From: an uncultured Prevotella sp.
GTDB lineage: Bacteria > Bacteroidota > Bacteroidia > Bacteroidales > Bacteroidaceae
Length of the DNA: 10,609 nt
Direction: 5' to 3'
Assembly (NCBI GenBank): GCA_937901345.1
Contig: CALCHM010000154.1
Coordinates: forward strand, 1-10,609
In this document: positions 1-5,620 of the stretch, piece by piece
Numbering within the stretch: the first letter of the stretch is position 1
How the letters are laid out: each line of letters starts with the position of its first letter
Program-made: the position numbers and the translations under genes
The notes under the pieces: model-generated
What the model saw: the letters and a program-made list of their open reading frames with translations, nothing else
Databases searched by the model: none
What the model was told of the DNA's origin: nothing

Positions 1-32
1 GACGAGCAACTTTAGTTGCGGAGGGGGTCTGT
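1..32 (+). repeat. Partial REP-like dispersed hairpin repeat, copy 1
   Basis: These bases match 1463-1494 almost exactly, so the window opens inside a copy of the dispersed element that is complete at 1445-1490. The inner hairpin is kept (arms GCAACT and AGTTGC, positions 6-19) but its loop differs from the other copy (GCAAC-AAA-GTTGC). A conserved stem with a changed loop suggests the fold is what is maintained. The tail GGAGGGGGTCTGTT is identical in both copies. The outer GTCCCCC arm, if present, lies before the window. No mobility function can be assigned from this copy. Confidence 0.6.
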
Positions 33-84
33 TAAAGTTCTTGGGTCAACCAAAGATCACGTAAGTAACTCCTATATTGTTACC

Positions 85-250
85 TTGACAAAAGACATTT
101 TTCTCGAGATTTATAAGTTTTGCGCGTTGACAAAAGTCATTTTTCTCGAGATTTATGAGTTTTGCGCGTTGACAAAAGTCATTTTGCTCGAGATTTATGA
201 GTTTTGCGCGTTGACAATGGACATTCTACAAGATTTTTTACGCTATTGCG
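85..250. repeat. 42-bp direct tandem repeat, three good units plus one decayed unit
   Basis: Three head-to-tail units of exactly 42 bp lie at 85-126, 127-168 and 169-210, each starting TTGACA and ending TTTTGCGCG. A decayed fourth unit runs from 211 to about 250. Units 2 and 3 differ by a single base; unit 1 differs from them at a few positions. Each good unit carries a central CTCGAG palindrome (103-108, 145-150, 187-192), extended to TCTCGAGA in units 1 and 2. The 42-bp spacing equals four turns of B-DNA, so the palindromes face the same side of the helix. It is also a multiple of three, which explains why an open frame with a 14-residue repeat passes through it. There are no spacers, so it is not CRISPR. 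Function unknown. Confidence 0.9.
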
Positions 251-267
251 CAGTGCAGACATTTTAA

Positions 268-490
268 AGGGAGGCATCCAGCAGCCATTCTCACTCCCGA
301 TTGTTATTTTAAGGGAAAATGACCAAATGAGCACGGGGAGAAGCGTTTTGTTGCGTGAAAAATGAGAAAAGTCCTGCATTTTCATTCATTTTGTTGCCCC
401 AAAACGAGAAGTTCCCCCACTGAGCAGCGATATTTTTTGTTAGAAATGTGAAAAAATATTGTATAATGCGTGTTGTGTGAAGAAAATAAA
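268..490. other. Gene-free stretch before the omega-amidase gene
   Basis: I see no supportable gene, RNA or mobile element here. The short minus-strand open frames have no recognisable protein features. The only weak structure is a 5-bp GGGAG/CTCCC pair (269-273 with 294-298) around a 20-base loop, which is not convincing as a terminator because no T-run follows. The sequence becomes AT-rich from about 431, consistent with the approach to a promoter. Confidence 0.5.
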
Positions 491-499
491 ATAACTTTG
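473..499 (+). promoter_or_regulatory. Probable Bacteroidetes-type promoter of the omega-amidase gene
   Basis: TAACTTTG at 492-499 matches the Bacteroidetes -7 box TAnnTTTG exactly. A TTG at 473-475 could serve as a -33 element, but the 16-base spacing is shorter than the usual 19-21, so that half is weak. Transcription would start near 505, giving a leader of about 45 bases before the ATG at 553. A TATAAT word at 462-467 is also present, but sigma-70 style -10 boxes are not the norm in this phylum. Confidence 0.5.
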
Positions 500-552
500 C
501 GACCTAGACTTAACGAACATATTGTAACTAAAAACTTGTTTTTGCTTTCACA

Positions 553-1323
553 ATGAAAATAAATCTCCTGCAAATGGACTTATTGTGGGCGAATCCGGAG
601 GGCAACCGTGAGGAGGCAGCTCGCAAGATGCGTGAGATGGACGCAGCAGATGTGTATATTCTACCCGAAATGTTTTCTACGGGTTTTGCAACCGTGCCCG
701 AAGGTATTGCCGAGGAATGGCAAGAAGAAACATGCCCATCCCATCAATGGATGCTAGCAATGGCAAAGGAATTAGATGCCGCAATCGTAGGTAGCATTGC
801 CGTTCGCGAACAAGATGGGCGTTATTATAATCGCCTTTGCTTCGTACGCCCCGATAGTGAGACAACAATTTATGATAAACACCATCTCTTTACCTTTGGC
901 GGCGAGCATTTGCGTTACACGGCAGGTGATAAGCGAGTTGTGGCCGAGTTTCGCGGTTTCCGCTTCTTGCTTCAAATCTGTTACGACTTACGTTTCCCCG
1001 TCTTTGCGCGCAATAAGGTTGATGCGCCCTACGATGCAGTTATCTATGTGGCAAGTTGGCCAACGCCTCGCGTGGAAGCGTGGTTGTCATTATTGAAGGC
1101 AAGAGCCATTGAAAATCAATGTTATGTTTGCGCCGTCAATCGTGTAGGTACAGATCCCAATTGTCACTATTCGGGCGGCACACAGTTAATTGATCCTTAC
1201 GGAAAGGTGGTTGCTGAATGCCCCATGGGAGAAGCAACCGAGATTTCGGGAACATTGGATAAGGAAATGCTTGAGGCATTCCGTCAGAAGTTCCCCGTAT
1301 TGCATGATGCAGACACATTTTGA
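553..1323 (+). CDS. yafV: YafV-type omega-amidase (nitrilase superfamily)
   Basis: This 256-residue cytosolic hydrolase of the carbon-nitrogen hydrolase (nitrilase) fold has the same length as E. coli YafV and shares many segments with it from memory. The catalytic triad is visible: Glu39 in LPEMFSTGF, Lys109 in YDKHHLF and nucleophile Cys143 in QICYDLRFPVF. A second conserved Glu is at 118 (EHLRY). The motifs ASWPTPR, ARAIENQ and NRVGTDPNCHYSG are also family hallmarks. Known members hydrolyse 2-oxoglutaramate (or 2-oxosuccinamate) to the 2-oxoacid and ammonia, disposing of the product left when glutamine donates an amino group. The start is supported by the A/T-rich leader and by alignment with YafV's N-terminus. 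It is the first gene of the window and has its own likely promoter. A 229-base repeat-filled gap separates it from iorA, so co-transcription is uncertain. The family call is firm; the exact substrate is inferred. Confidence 0.9.
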   Translation: MKINLLQMDLLWANPEGNREEAARKMREMDAADVYILPEMFSTGFATVPEGIAEEWQEETCPSHQWMLAMAKELDAAIVGSIAVREQDGRYYNRLCFVRPDSETTIYDKHHLFTFGGEHLRYTAGDKRVVAEFRGFRFLLQICYDLRFPVFARNKVDAPYDAVIYVASWPTPRVEAWLSLLKARAIENQCYVCAVNRVGTDPNCHYSGGTQLIDPYGKVVAECPMGEATEISGTLDKEMLEAFRQKFPVLHDADTF

Positions 1324-1355
1324 AAGGAGAAATGAGAAAGGAGAAATGAGAAAGG
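1323..1355 (+). repeat. GA-rich 7/14-bp tandem repeat starting at the stop codon
   Basis: Two 14-bp units (AAAGGAGAAATGAG, 1323-1336 and 1337-1350) are followed by a partial third. Each 14-mer is two related heptamers, AAAGGAG and AAATGAG, so the basic period is 7. The first base is also the last base of the omega-amidase TGA stop. An exact CCATGCGG word follows at 1356-1363. Confidence 0.75.
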
Positions 1356-1375
1356 CCATGCGGGACGTTATCAGA

Positions 1376-1411
1376 GAGGAGTGAGGAGTTAGTAGTGAGG
1401 AGACCATGCGG
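1376..1411 (+). repeat. GAGGAGT heptamer array with CCATGCGG word
   Basis: Four 7-bp units follow one another: GAGGAGT (1376-1382), GAGGAGT (1383-1389), TAGTAGT (1390-1396) and GAGGAGA (1397-1403). They are followed directly by CCATGCGG (1404-1411), a second copy of the word at 1356-1363. The complement of this word recurs at 5143-5150, and a one-base variant at 7013-7020, again beside heptamer repeats. Confidence 0.7.
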
Positions 1412-1444
1412 AACATCACTCGTTTATCTCGCTGACCTTAATTT

Positions 1445-1490
1445 GTCCCCCGAAGTTAGGGGGACGAGCAACAAAGTTGCGGAGGGGGTC
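1445..1490 (+). repeat. REP-like dispersed element with two adjacent hairpins, copy 2
   Basis: Hairpin 1 has perfect 7-bp arms, GTCCCCC (1445-1451) and GGGGGAC (1459-1465), around a 7-base loop. Hairpin 2 has arms GCAAC (1468-1472) and GTTGC (1476-1480) around AAA. A conserved tail GGAGGGGGTC closes it. The second half recurs at the window start (1-32). Two copies within 1.5 kb, both intergenic, suggest a genome-wide dispersed palindrome of the REP type. No transposase is nearby. Hairpin 1 is GC-rich but lacks a T-run, so it is a poor intrinsic terminator by itself. Confidence 0.65.
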
Positions 1491-1532
1491 TGTTTAACTC
1501 GTACCTCGTTTACTCGTTTACTCGTTTACTAA
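1491..1532 (+). repeat. CTCGTTTA 8-bp repeat block before iorA
   Basis: After CTCGTAC (1498-1504), three CTCGTTTA units follow at 1505-1512, 1513-1520 and 1521-1528, ending in CTAA. A related single-copy version, TGTTTACTCGTACCTTGG then CTCGTTTACTAAA, lies at 8438-8471 before the Omp28-like gene. The two blocks occupy equivalent positions upstream of unrelated genes. I cannot find a clean TAnnTTTG box in either, so a promoter role is only possible. Confidence 0.6.
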
Positions 1533-1552
1533 AAAAATAAAAACTAACAGAT

Positions 1553-3136
1553 ATGAAAAGATTACTCCTCGGAGATGAAGCCATTGCTCTTGGTGCTGTC
1601 CATGCCGGCATTGGTGGCGTTTATGCCTATCCTGGAACGCCCTCCACTGAAATAACTGAATTTATTCAAGCAGATGCACTTGCTACAGAACGTGGTGTGC
1701 ACAGTCGTTGGTGTACGAACGAAAAGACTGCCATGGAGGCCGCTCTGGGTATGTCGTACGCAGGTAAGCGTGCGTTGGTATGCATGAAGCATGTGGGCAT
1801 GAATGTTGCCGCTGATGCTTTTGTCAACTCAGCGATTACGGGCGTTCATGGCGGTATCGTAGTTGTTGCCGCTGATGACCCTTCAATGCACTCTAGTCAG
1901 AATGAACAAGACAGTCGTTTCTATGCTTCTTTTGCTCTTGTTCCCACCTTCGAGCCCTCTAATCAGCAAGAAGCATACGACATGATGGAAAGCGCATTCA
2001 CACTTTCTGAGACACTCAAGGAACCTGTGGTTTTGCGCGTTGTCACACGCCTTGCACATAGTCGTGCTGCGGTAGAAGTGCGCGAAGCTCGTGAGTTGCA
2101 AAATCTCGGCATTTGTGAAGAGCGTTGGGTATTGCTCCCTGGCATTGCGCGTCAGCGTTATGCGGCACTTATAGCAAAGCAAGACGACATGTTAAAGGCA
2201 TCTGCCGACTCCATATATAATAAGGTGGAGAAAGGTGGAGGCAAACTCGGAATTATTGCCTGTGGTATTGCTTACAACTATGTGAAAGAGGCGATGGGCA
2301 ATACAGCAAACGTACTTAAGGTGAGTCAATACCCCATTCCAGAAGATGCTGTTCGTGCATTGGCGCAAGAAAATGATGCGGTACTCGTTGTTGAAGACGG
2401 ACAACCCGTTGTTGAGCAGCAAGTAAAGGCGTTGCTTGGCGGTAACTATGACGTGAAGGGTCGTTTAACAGGTGCACTTCCCCGCACTGGAGAATTGACA
2501 CCCGATAACGTAGCAAAGGCGCTCGGAAAGACTGCTAAGCAAACACTTCCTGCTTCAGAAATCGTAGCACCCCGTCCTCCGCAGTTGTGTCAGGGATGTG
2601 GACACAGAGATGTATATGCTGCGCTGAATCAAGTGTTAGCAACTTATCCTGATTATCGTGTATTTGGCGACATTGGTTGTTATACACTTGGTGCGCTTCC
2701 GCCCTTCCGTGCGCTTGCAAGTTGCGTAGATATGGGTGCTTCTATCACAATGGCAAAAGGTGCTGCCGATGCAGGTTTCTTCCCAGCCGTGGCCATCATT
2801 GGTGACTCCACATTTACACACAGCGGTATGACAGGATTGCTGGATGCCGTAAATGATAATAGCAACATCACTGTAGTCATTTCAGACAACCTTACAACAG
2901 GTATGACTGGCGGACAAGATTCAGCTGGTACCAATAAGTTTGAAGCGATTTGCATTGCACTTGGTGTTGCACCTGAACACGTACGTGTGGTGGTTCCCCT
3001 TCCCAAGAATATGGAAGAAATCACACGCATCTTGAAGGAAGAAATTGATTATCCCGGAGTTTCGGTAATCATTCCTCGACGTGAATGTATTCAAACAGCT
3101 GCTCGTAAGGCGCGCGCGGCTCGCTCAAACAAGTAA
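1553..3136 (+). CDS. iorA: Indolepyruvate ferredoxin oxidoreductase alpha subunit, short form without C-terminal ferredoxin domain
   Basis: The catalytic subunit of IorAB is a thiamine-diphosphate enzyme that interconverts aryl-pyruvates plus CoA with aryl-acetyl-CoA plus CO2, using ferredoxin. Domains in its 527 residues: an N-terminal pyrimidine-binding domain (about 1-180, with YPGTPSTEI at 26-34 and SSQNEQDSRFYA at 114-125), a middle domain (about 230-325) and a C-terminal diphosphate-binding domain (about 340-505). The last has the TPP/Mg motif GDS at 417-419 and SDN at 444-446. Cys346 and Cys349 (CQGCGH), Cys376 (GDIGCYTLG) and possibly Cys467 could hold the proximal [4Fe-4S] cluster. 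Many IorA proteins continue for roughly 60-100 more residues with a two-cluster ferredoxin domain. Here the protein stops soon after VIIPRREC, in a short basic tail, with no CxxCxxC motif. There is no sign of a frameshift, since iorB begins 4 bases later. It heads a tight operon with iorB and paaK. Confidence 0.93.
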   Translation: MKRLLLGDEAIALGAVHAGIGGVYAYPGTPSTEITEFIQADALATERGVHSRWCTNEKTAMEAALGMSYAGKRALVCMKHVGMNVAADAFVNSAITGVHGGIVVVAADDPSMHSSQNEQDSRFYASFALVPTFEPSNQQEAYDMMESAFTLSETLKEPVVLRVVTRLAHSRAAVEVREARELQNLGICEERWVLLPGIARQRYAALIAKQDDMLKASADSIYNKVEKGGGKLGIIACGIAYNYVKEAMGNTANVLKVSQYPIPEDAVRALAQENDAVLVVEDGQPVVEQQVKALLGGNYDVKGRLTGALPRTGELTPDNVAKALGKTAKQTLPASEIVAPRPPQLCQGCGHRDVYAALNQVLATYPDYRVFGDIGCYTLGALPPFRALASCVDMGASITMAKGAADAGFFPAVAIIGDSTFTHSGMTGLLDAVNDNSNITVVISDNLTTGMTGGQDSAGTNKFEAICIALGVAPEHVRVVVPLPKNMEEITRILKEEIDYPGVSVIIPRRECIQTAARKARAARSNK

Positions 3137-3140
3137 AATT

Positions 3141-3707
3141 ATGAAGAAAGATATCATCCTTTGCGGTGTGGGAGGACAAGGAATCCTCTCCATCGCAACC
3201 ATCATAGGCGAAGCGGCAACAAAGGCAGGTTTGAACCTCAAACAAGCAGAAGTGCACGGCATGAGTCAGCGTGGCGGTGATGTACAGAGTCACTTGCGCC
3301 TTTCTGACACCGAGATTTATAGCGACCTTATTGCAGAAGGAAGTGCAGACATGATTATCAGTATGGAACCCATGGAAAGTCTGCGTTATCTTCCTTACCT
3401 TGCTACCGAAGGTAAAATCGTGACAAGCAATAAACCCTTTGTAAATATTCCCAACTATCCCGAAATGGCAGATGTAACAGCTGCGCTTGAATGCCTGCCT
3501 TCGGTAGCGATGGATATTGAAGAAGTGGCAAAGACTGCTGGTAATGCACGCGGTGCTAACATGGTGCTCCTGGGCATGGCGGCACGCTATCTTCAGATTC
3601 TTACCCCCGATCAACTTTGCGATGCTATTCGTACCATTTTTGCGCGCAAGGGTGAAGCGGTTGTTGAAGCAAATATTAAGGCATTCCAAGCTGGTTATGG
3701 TGAATAA
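3141..3707 (+). CDS. iorB: Indolepyruvate ferredoxin oxidoreductase beta subunit
   Basis: This is the 188-residue gamma-type (POR/KOR gamma domain) subunit that partners IorA; the domain contributes to CoA binding and catalysis in this superfamily. The N-terminal glycine-rich motif GVGGQGI (residues 9-15) and HGMSQRGGDV (39-48) are family signatures, and the length is normal. I chose the ATG at 3141, 4 bases after the iorA stop. The same frame is open back to an ATG at 3081, but that would add 20 basic residues read from inside iorA and displace the conserved MKKDIILCGVGGQG start. The 4-base gap suggests translational coupling with iorA, as expected for a fixed-ratio complex. Confidence 0.93.
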   Translation: MKKDIILCGVGGQGILSIATIIGEAATKAGLNLKQAEVHGMSQRGGDVQSHLRLSDTEIYSDLIAEGSADMIISMEPMESLRYLPYLATEGKIVTSNKPFVNIPNYPEMADVTAALECLPSVAMDIEEVAKTAGNARGANMVLLGMAARYLQILTPDQLCDAIRTIFARKGEAVVEANIKAFQAGYGE

Positions 3708-3718
3708 ATACAGATGTT

Positions 3719-5050
3719 ATGAGTAAAAACTTTCCCCCTGACACATGTCTCTACCTCCACGAAGAGATGGAGACGATGACGCGCGAAGAGATTGAAGCGC
3801 TTCAGTTGAAACGCTTACAAGCAACTGTGCGCCACTGTATGAATTCACCTTTCTACAAAAAACGTTTTGAAGAAATCGGACTCCAACCCGAAGATATTAA
3901 AACTCTTGACGACATTCGCAAAATTCCTTTCACCACAAAGGCAGATTTGCGCGACACCTATCCCTTCGGCATGGCGAGTGTGCCCCTTCGCGAATGCACA
4001 CGTTTGCACTCTTCAAGTGGAACGACTGGTACACCTACCGTTATTCTTCACACTCAAAAAGACTTGGAAGAATGGGCCAATCAAGTGGCACGTAACCTGT
4101 GGATGGTGGGTCTTCGCCCTGACGATGTTTTCCAAAATTCAAGTGGTTACGGTATGTTTACTGGTGGTCTCGGTTTTCAATACGGAGCTGAACGCATGGG
4201 CATGTTAACCATTCCCGCAGCAGCAGGTAATTCCTTGCGTCAGATTAAGTTCATGACAGACTTTGGCACAACTGCCCTTCATGCGGTACCTTCTTATGTG
4301 ACACGTCTTTATGAGGTGATGCAGAGTGCAGGTGTTGACCCTCGCAAGGATACCAAACTTAAAGTTCTTGCTATCGGTGCAGAACCCCATTCAGAAGAAC
4401 AGCGTCGCCGCATTGAGGATATGATGGGCGTAAAGGCCTACAACTCGTTTGGTATGAGTGAGATGTGTGGTCCTGGTGTAGGATTTGAATGTACGGAGCA
4501 AAATGGACTTCATTTCTGGGAAGACTATTACATTGTAGAAATCGTTGACCCCGAAACCTTGGAACCCGTTGCTGATGGAGAAATTGGCGAACTCGTATTG
4601 ACATCACTCTGTCGTGAAGCAATGCCACTGCTACGCTATCGCACTCGTGACTTGACGCGTGTACTCGGTCGCACATGTCCTTGCGGACGTAACCATGTGC
4701 GCATTGACCGCATGCGCGGTAGAAGTGATGACATGATGGTGCTTCGCGGTGTGAATATATTCCCCATTCAGATTGAAAAGATTTTGATGACCTTCCCCGA
4801 ATTGGCAAGCAATTATCTCATAACGCTTACTACGGATGCCGATAATGACAACATGACTGTTGAGGTGGAATTGGAAGAACTCTTTACCGATGACTTCCGC
4901 CGTTTGCAGGAACTTACCAACCGCATACAGCGCGCCTTGAAGGACGAAATCTTGCTCACACCCCACGTCAAGTTGTTACCCAAGGGCACACTCCCTGTTT
5001 CGGAAGGAAAGGCCGTACGTGTGGTTGACAAACGTAAGGTGTATCAATAA
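3719..5050 (+). CDS. paaK: Phenylacetate-CoA ligase family protein, copy 1
   Basis: This 443-residue AMP-forming aryl-acetate:CoA ligase (ANL superfamily, PaaK family) is cytosolic. The family makes aryl-acetyl-CoA from an aryl-acetate, ATP and CoA. Visible motifs: the P-loop SSSGTTGTPT (98-107), NSFGMSEMCGPGVG (242-255), YRTRDL (307-312) and the C-terminal VSEGKAVRVVDKR, with Lys431 as the expected adenylation lysine. Cys258, His265, Cys320 and Cys322 (a C-x6-H plus CPC arrangement) occur at the same relative places in the second copy and may bind zinc; that is inferred. Thr105 sits where copy 2 and many PaaKs have Lys in the P-loop. The ATG lies 11 bases after iorB, so it belongs to the iorAB operon. 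With IorAB the reaction could also run backwards to yield ATP and free aryl-acetate. Aryl preference is not readable from sequence. Confidence 0.9.
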   Translation: MSKNFPPDTCLYLHEEMETMTREEIEALQLKRLQATVRHCMNSPFYKKRFEEIGLQPEDIKTLDDIRKIPFTTKADLRDTYPFGMASVPLRECTRLHSSSGTTGTPTVILHTQKDLEEWANQVARNLWMVGLRPDDVFQNSSGYGMFTGGLGFQYGAERMGMLTIPAAAGNSLRQIKFMTDFGTTALHAVPSYVTRLYEVMQSAGVDPRKDTKLKVLAIGAEPHSEEQRRRIEDMMGVKAYNSFGMSEMCGPGVGFECTEQNGLHFWEDYYIVEIVDPETLEPVADGEIGELVLTSLCREAMPLLRYRTRDLTRVLGRTCPCGRNHVRIDRMRGRSDDMMVLRGVNIFPIQIEKILMTFPELASNYLITLTTDADNDNMTVEVELEELFTDDFRRLQELTNRIQRALKDEILLTPHVKLLPKGTLPVSEGKAVRVVDKRKVYQ

Positions 5051-5053
5051 TTA

Positions 5054-5184
5054 TTAGAGTACAGATAACAGAGTACAGAGTACAACTCTTTTCAGAGTAC
5101 AAAGTACAACTGAAATTTCCAAAAAAACAATAGGTTCACACTCCGCATGGAGTTGTACTCTGTTATCTGTACTCTGTACTCTAA
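5054..5184. repeat. Large imperfect inverted repeat of AGTACAG heptamers in the paaK-ACT gap
   Basis: The left arm (5054-5088) is TTAG plus AGTACAG, ATAACAG, AGTACAG, AGTACAA and CTC. The right arm (5150-5184), read as its complement, has the same words with the middle two swapped: AGTACAG, AGTACAG, ATAACAG, AGTACAA. The arms therefore pair over 35 positions with only four mismatches, around a 61-base loop. Two further AGTACAA units lie in the loop (5096-5109), flanked by TTTCAG (5090-5095) and CTGAAA (5110-5115). The element begins 4 bases after the paaK stop and ends 10 bases before the ACT ATG, so it fills the gap and could cover the ribosome site. No T-run follows, so it is unlikely to be a strong terminator. 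Confidence 0.85.
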
Positions 5185-5194
5185 TCTAAAAGTT

Positions 5195-5617
5195 ATGACA
5201 ATCAAACAACTTTCTATATTTATTGAGAACAAGAGCGGCACGCTTATCCGTGTACTCGATTTGCTCAGTCGTGCAAATATCCAAATCATCGCTTCAACTA
5301 TTGCCGACACGCAAGACTATGGTATTTATCGTGTGCTCTGTTCTGCACCTGGTGAAGCATACCTCATTCTGAAGGACAATGGCATCAATGTGCAACTTGC
5401 CGACGTTATGGCAATCACCATTGACGACGAACCCGGACGTGCAGCTTCTGCTGTAAAAGCGCTTTCAGATGCAGGCGTAAACATCCTTTATATGTACTCT
5501 TTCCTTTGGAAGGGAAAGGGTGTTCTGACCATGCGTACAGATGAAGTTTCACTTGCAGAAGAGGTGATTCAGCGTAACAACATTCAACTTTTGAACGAAA
5601 ACGAATTTCTCCTCTAA
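5195..5617 (+). CDS. Tandem ACT-domain protein, probable amino acid sensor
   Basis: A 140-residue protein made of two ACT domains (about residues 3-65 and 70-135). The first opens with QLSIFIENKSGTLIRVLDLLSRANIQI, a typical ACT start with the Asn/Gly turn before helix 1. The second has ITIDDEPGRAASAVKALSDAGVNI. ACT domains bind small ligands, most often amino acids, at dimer interfaces. No catalytic or DNA-binding domain is attached, so it probably acts on a partner protein. It lies between two paaK genes and stops 3 bases before the second, which points to aryl-acetate or aromatic amino acid metabolism and probably coupling with that ligase. I chose the ATG at 5195. An in-frame ATG at 5147 would add 16 residues read from the inverted-repeat DNA, with no family support. 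Ligand and partner are unknown. Confidence 0.88.
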   Translation: MTIKQLSIFIENKSGTLIRVLDLLSRANIQIIASTIADTQDYGIYRVLCSAPGEAYLILKDNGINVQLADVMAITIDDEPGRAASAVKALSDAGVNILYMYSFLWKGKGVLTMRTDEVSLAEEVIQRNNIQLLNENEFLL

Positions 5618-5620
5618 ATC

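Noticed and set aside
85..117. Array of sigma-70 promoters based on TTGACA in each 42-bp unit
   Set aside because: The nearest TATAAG-like word is 21 bases away instead of about 17, and this phylum uses TTTG/TAnnTTTG promoters, which the unit does not contain with correct spacing.
85..250. CRISPR array
   Set aside because: Units are contiguous with no unique spacers between them, and no cas genes are present.
16..267. 83-residue + strand open frame with a 14-residue repeated peptide
   Set aside because: It is explained by the 42-bp tandem repeat, whose unit is a multiple of three. It has no recognisable fold, leader or conserved context, and its start lies in the REP-like element.
269..298. 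Terminator hairpin GGGAG/CTCCC
   Set aside because: Only 5 bp of stem with a 20-base loop and no T-run.
1445..1465. Intrinsic terminator after the omega-amidase gene
   Set aside because: The 7-bp GC hairpin is good, but no T-run follows and the same sequence family recurs as a dispersed repeat; it may weaken read-through but cannot be called a terminator.
3081..3140. Upstream start for iorB adding 20 residues
   Set aside because: The added residues come from inside iorA and precede the conserved MKKDIILCGVGGQG start; the ATG at 3141 is only 4 bases after the iorA stop.
3069..3689. 206-residue minus-strand open frame opposite iorB
   Set aside because: It is the antisense shadow of a clearly identified conserved gene and shows no family motifs.
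5147..5194. Upstream start for the ACT protein adding 16 residues
   Set aside because: The added residues are read from the inverted-repeat arm, and the ACT fold begins right after the ATG at 5195.
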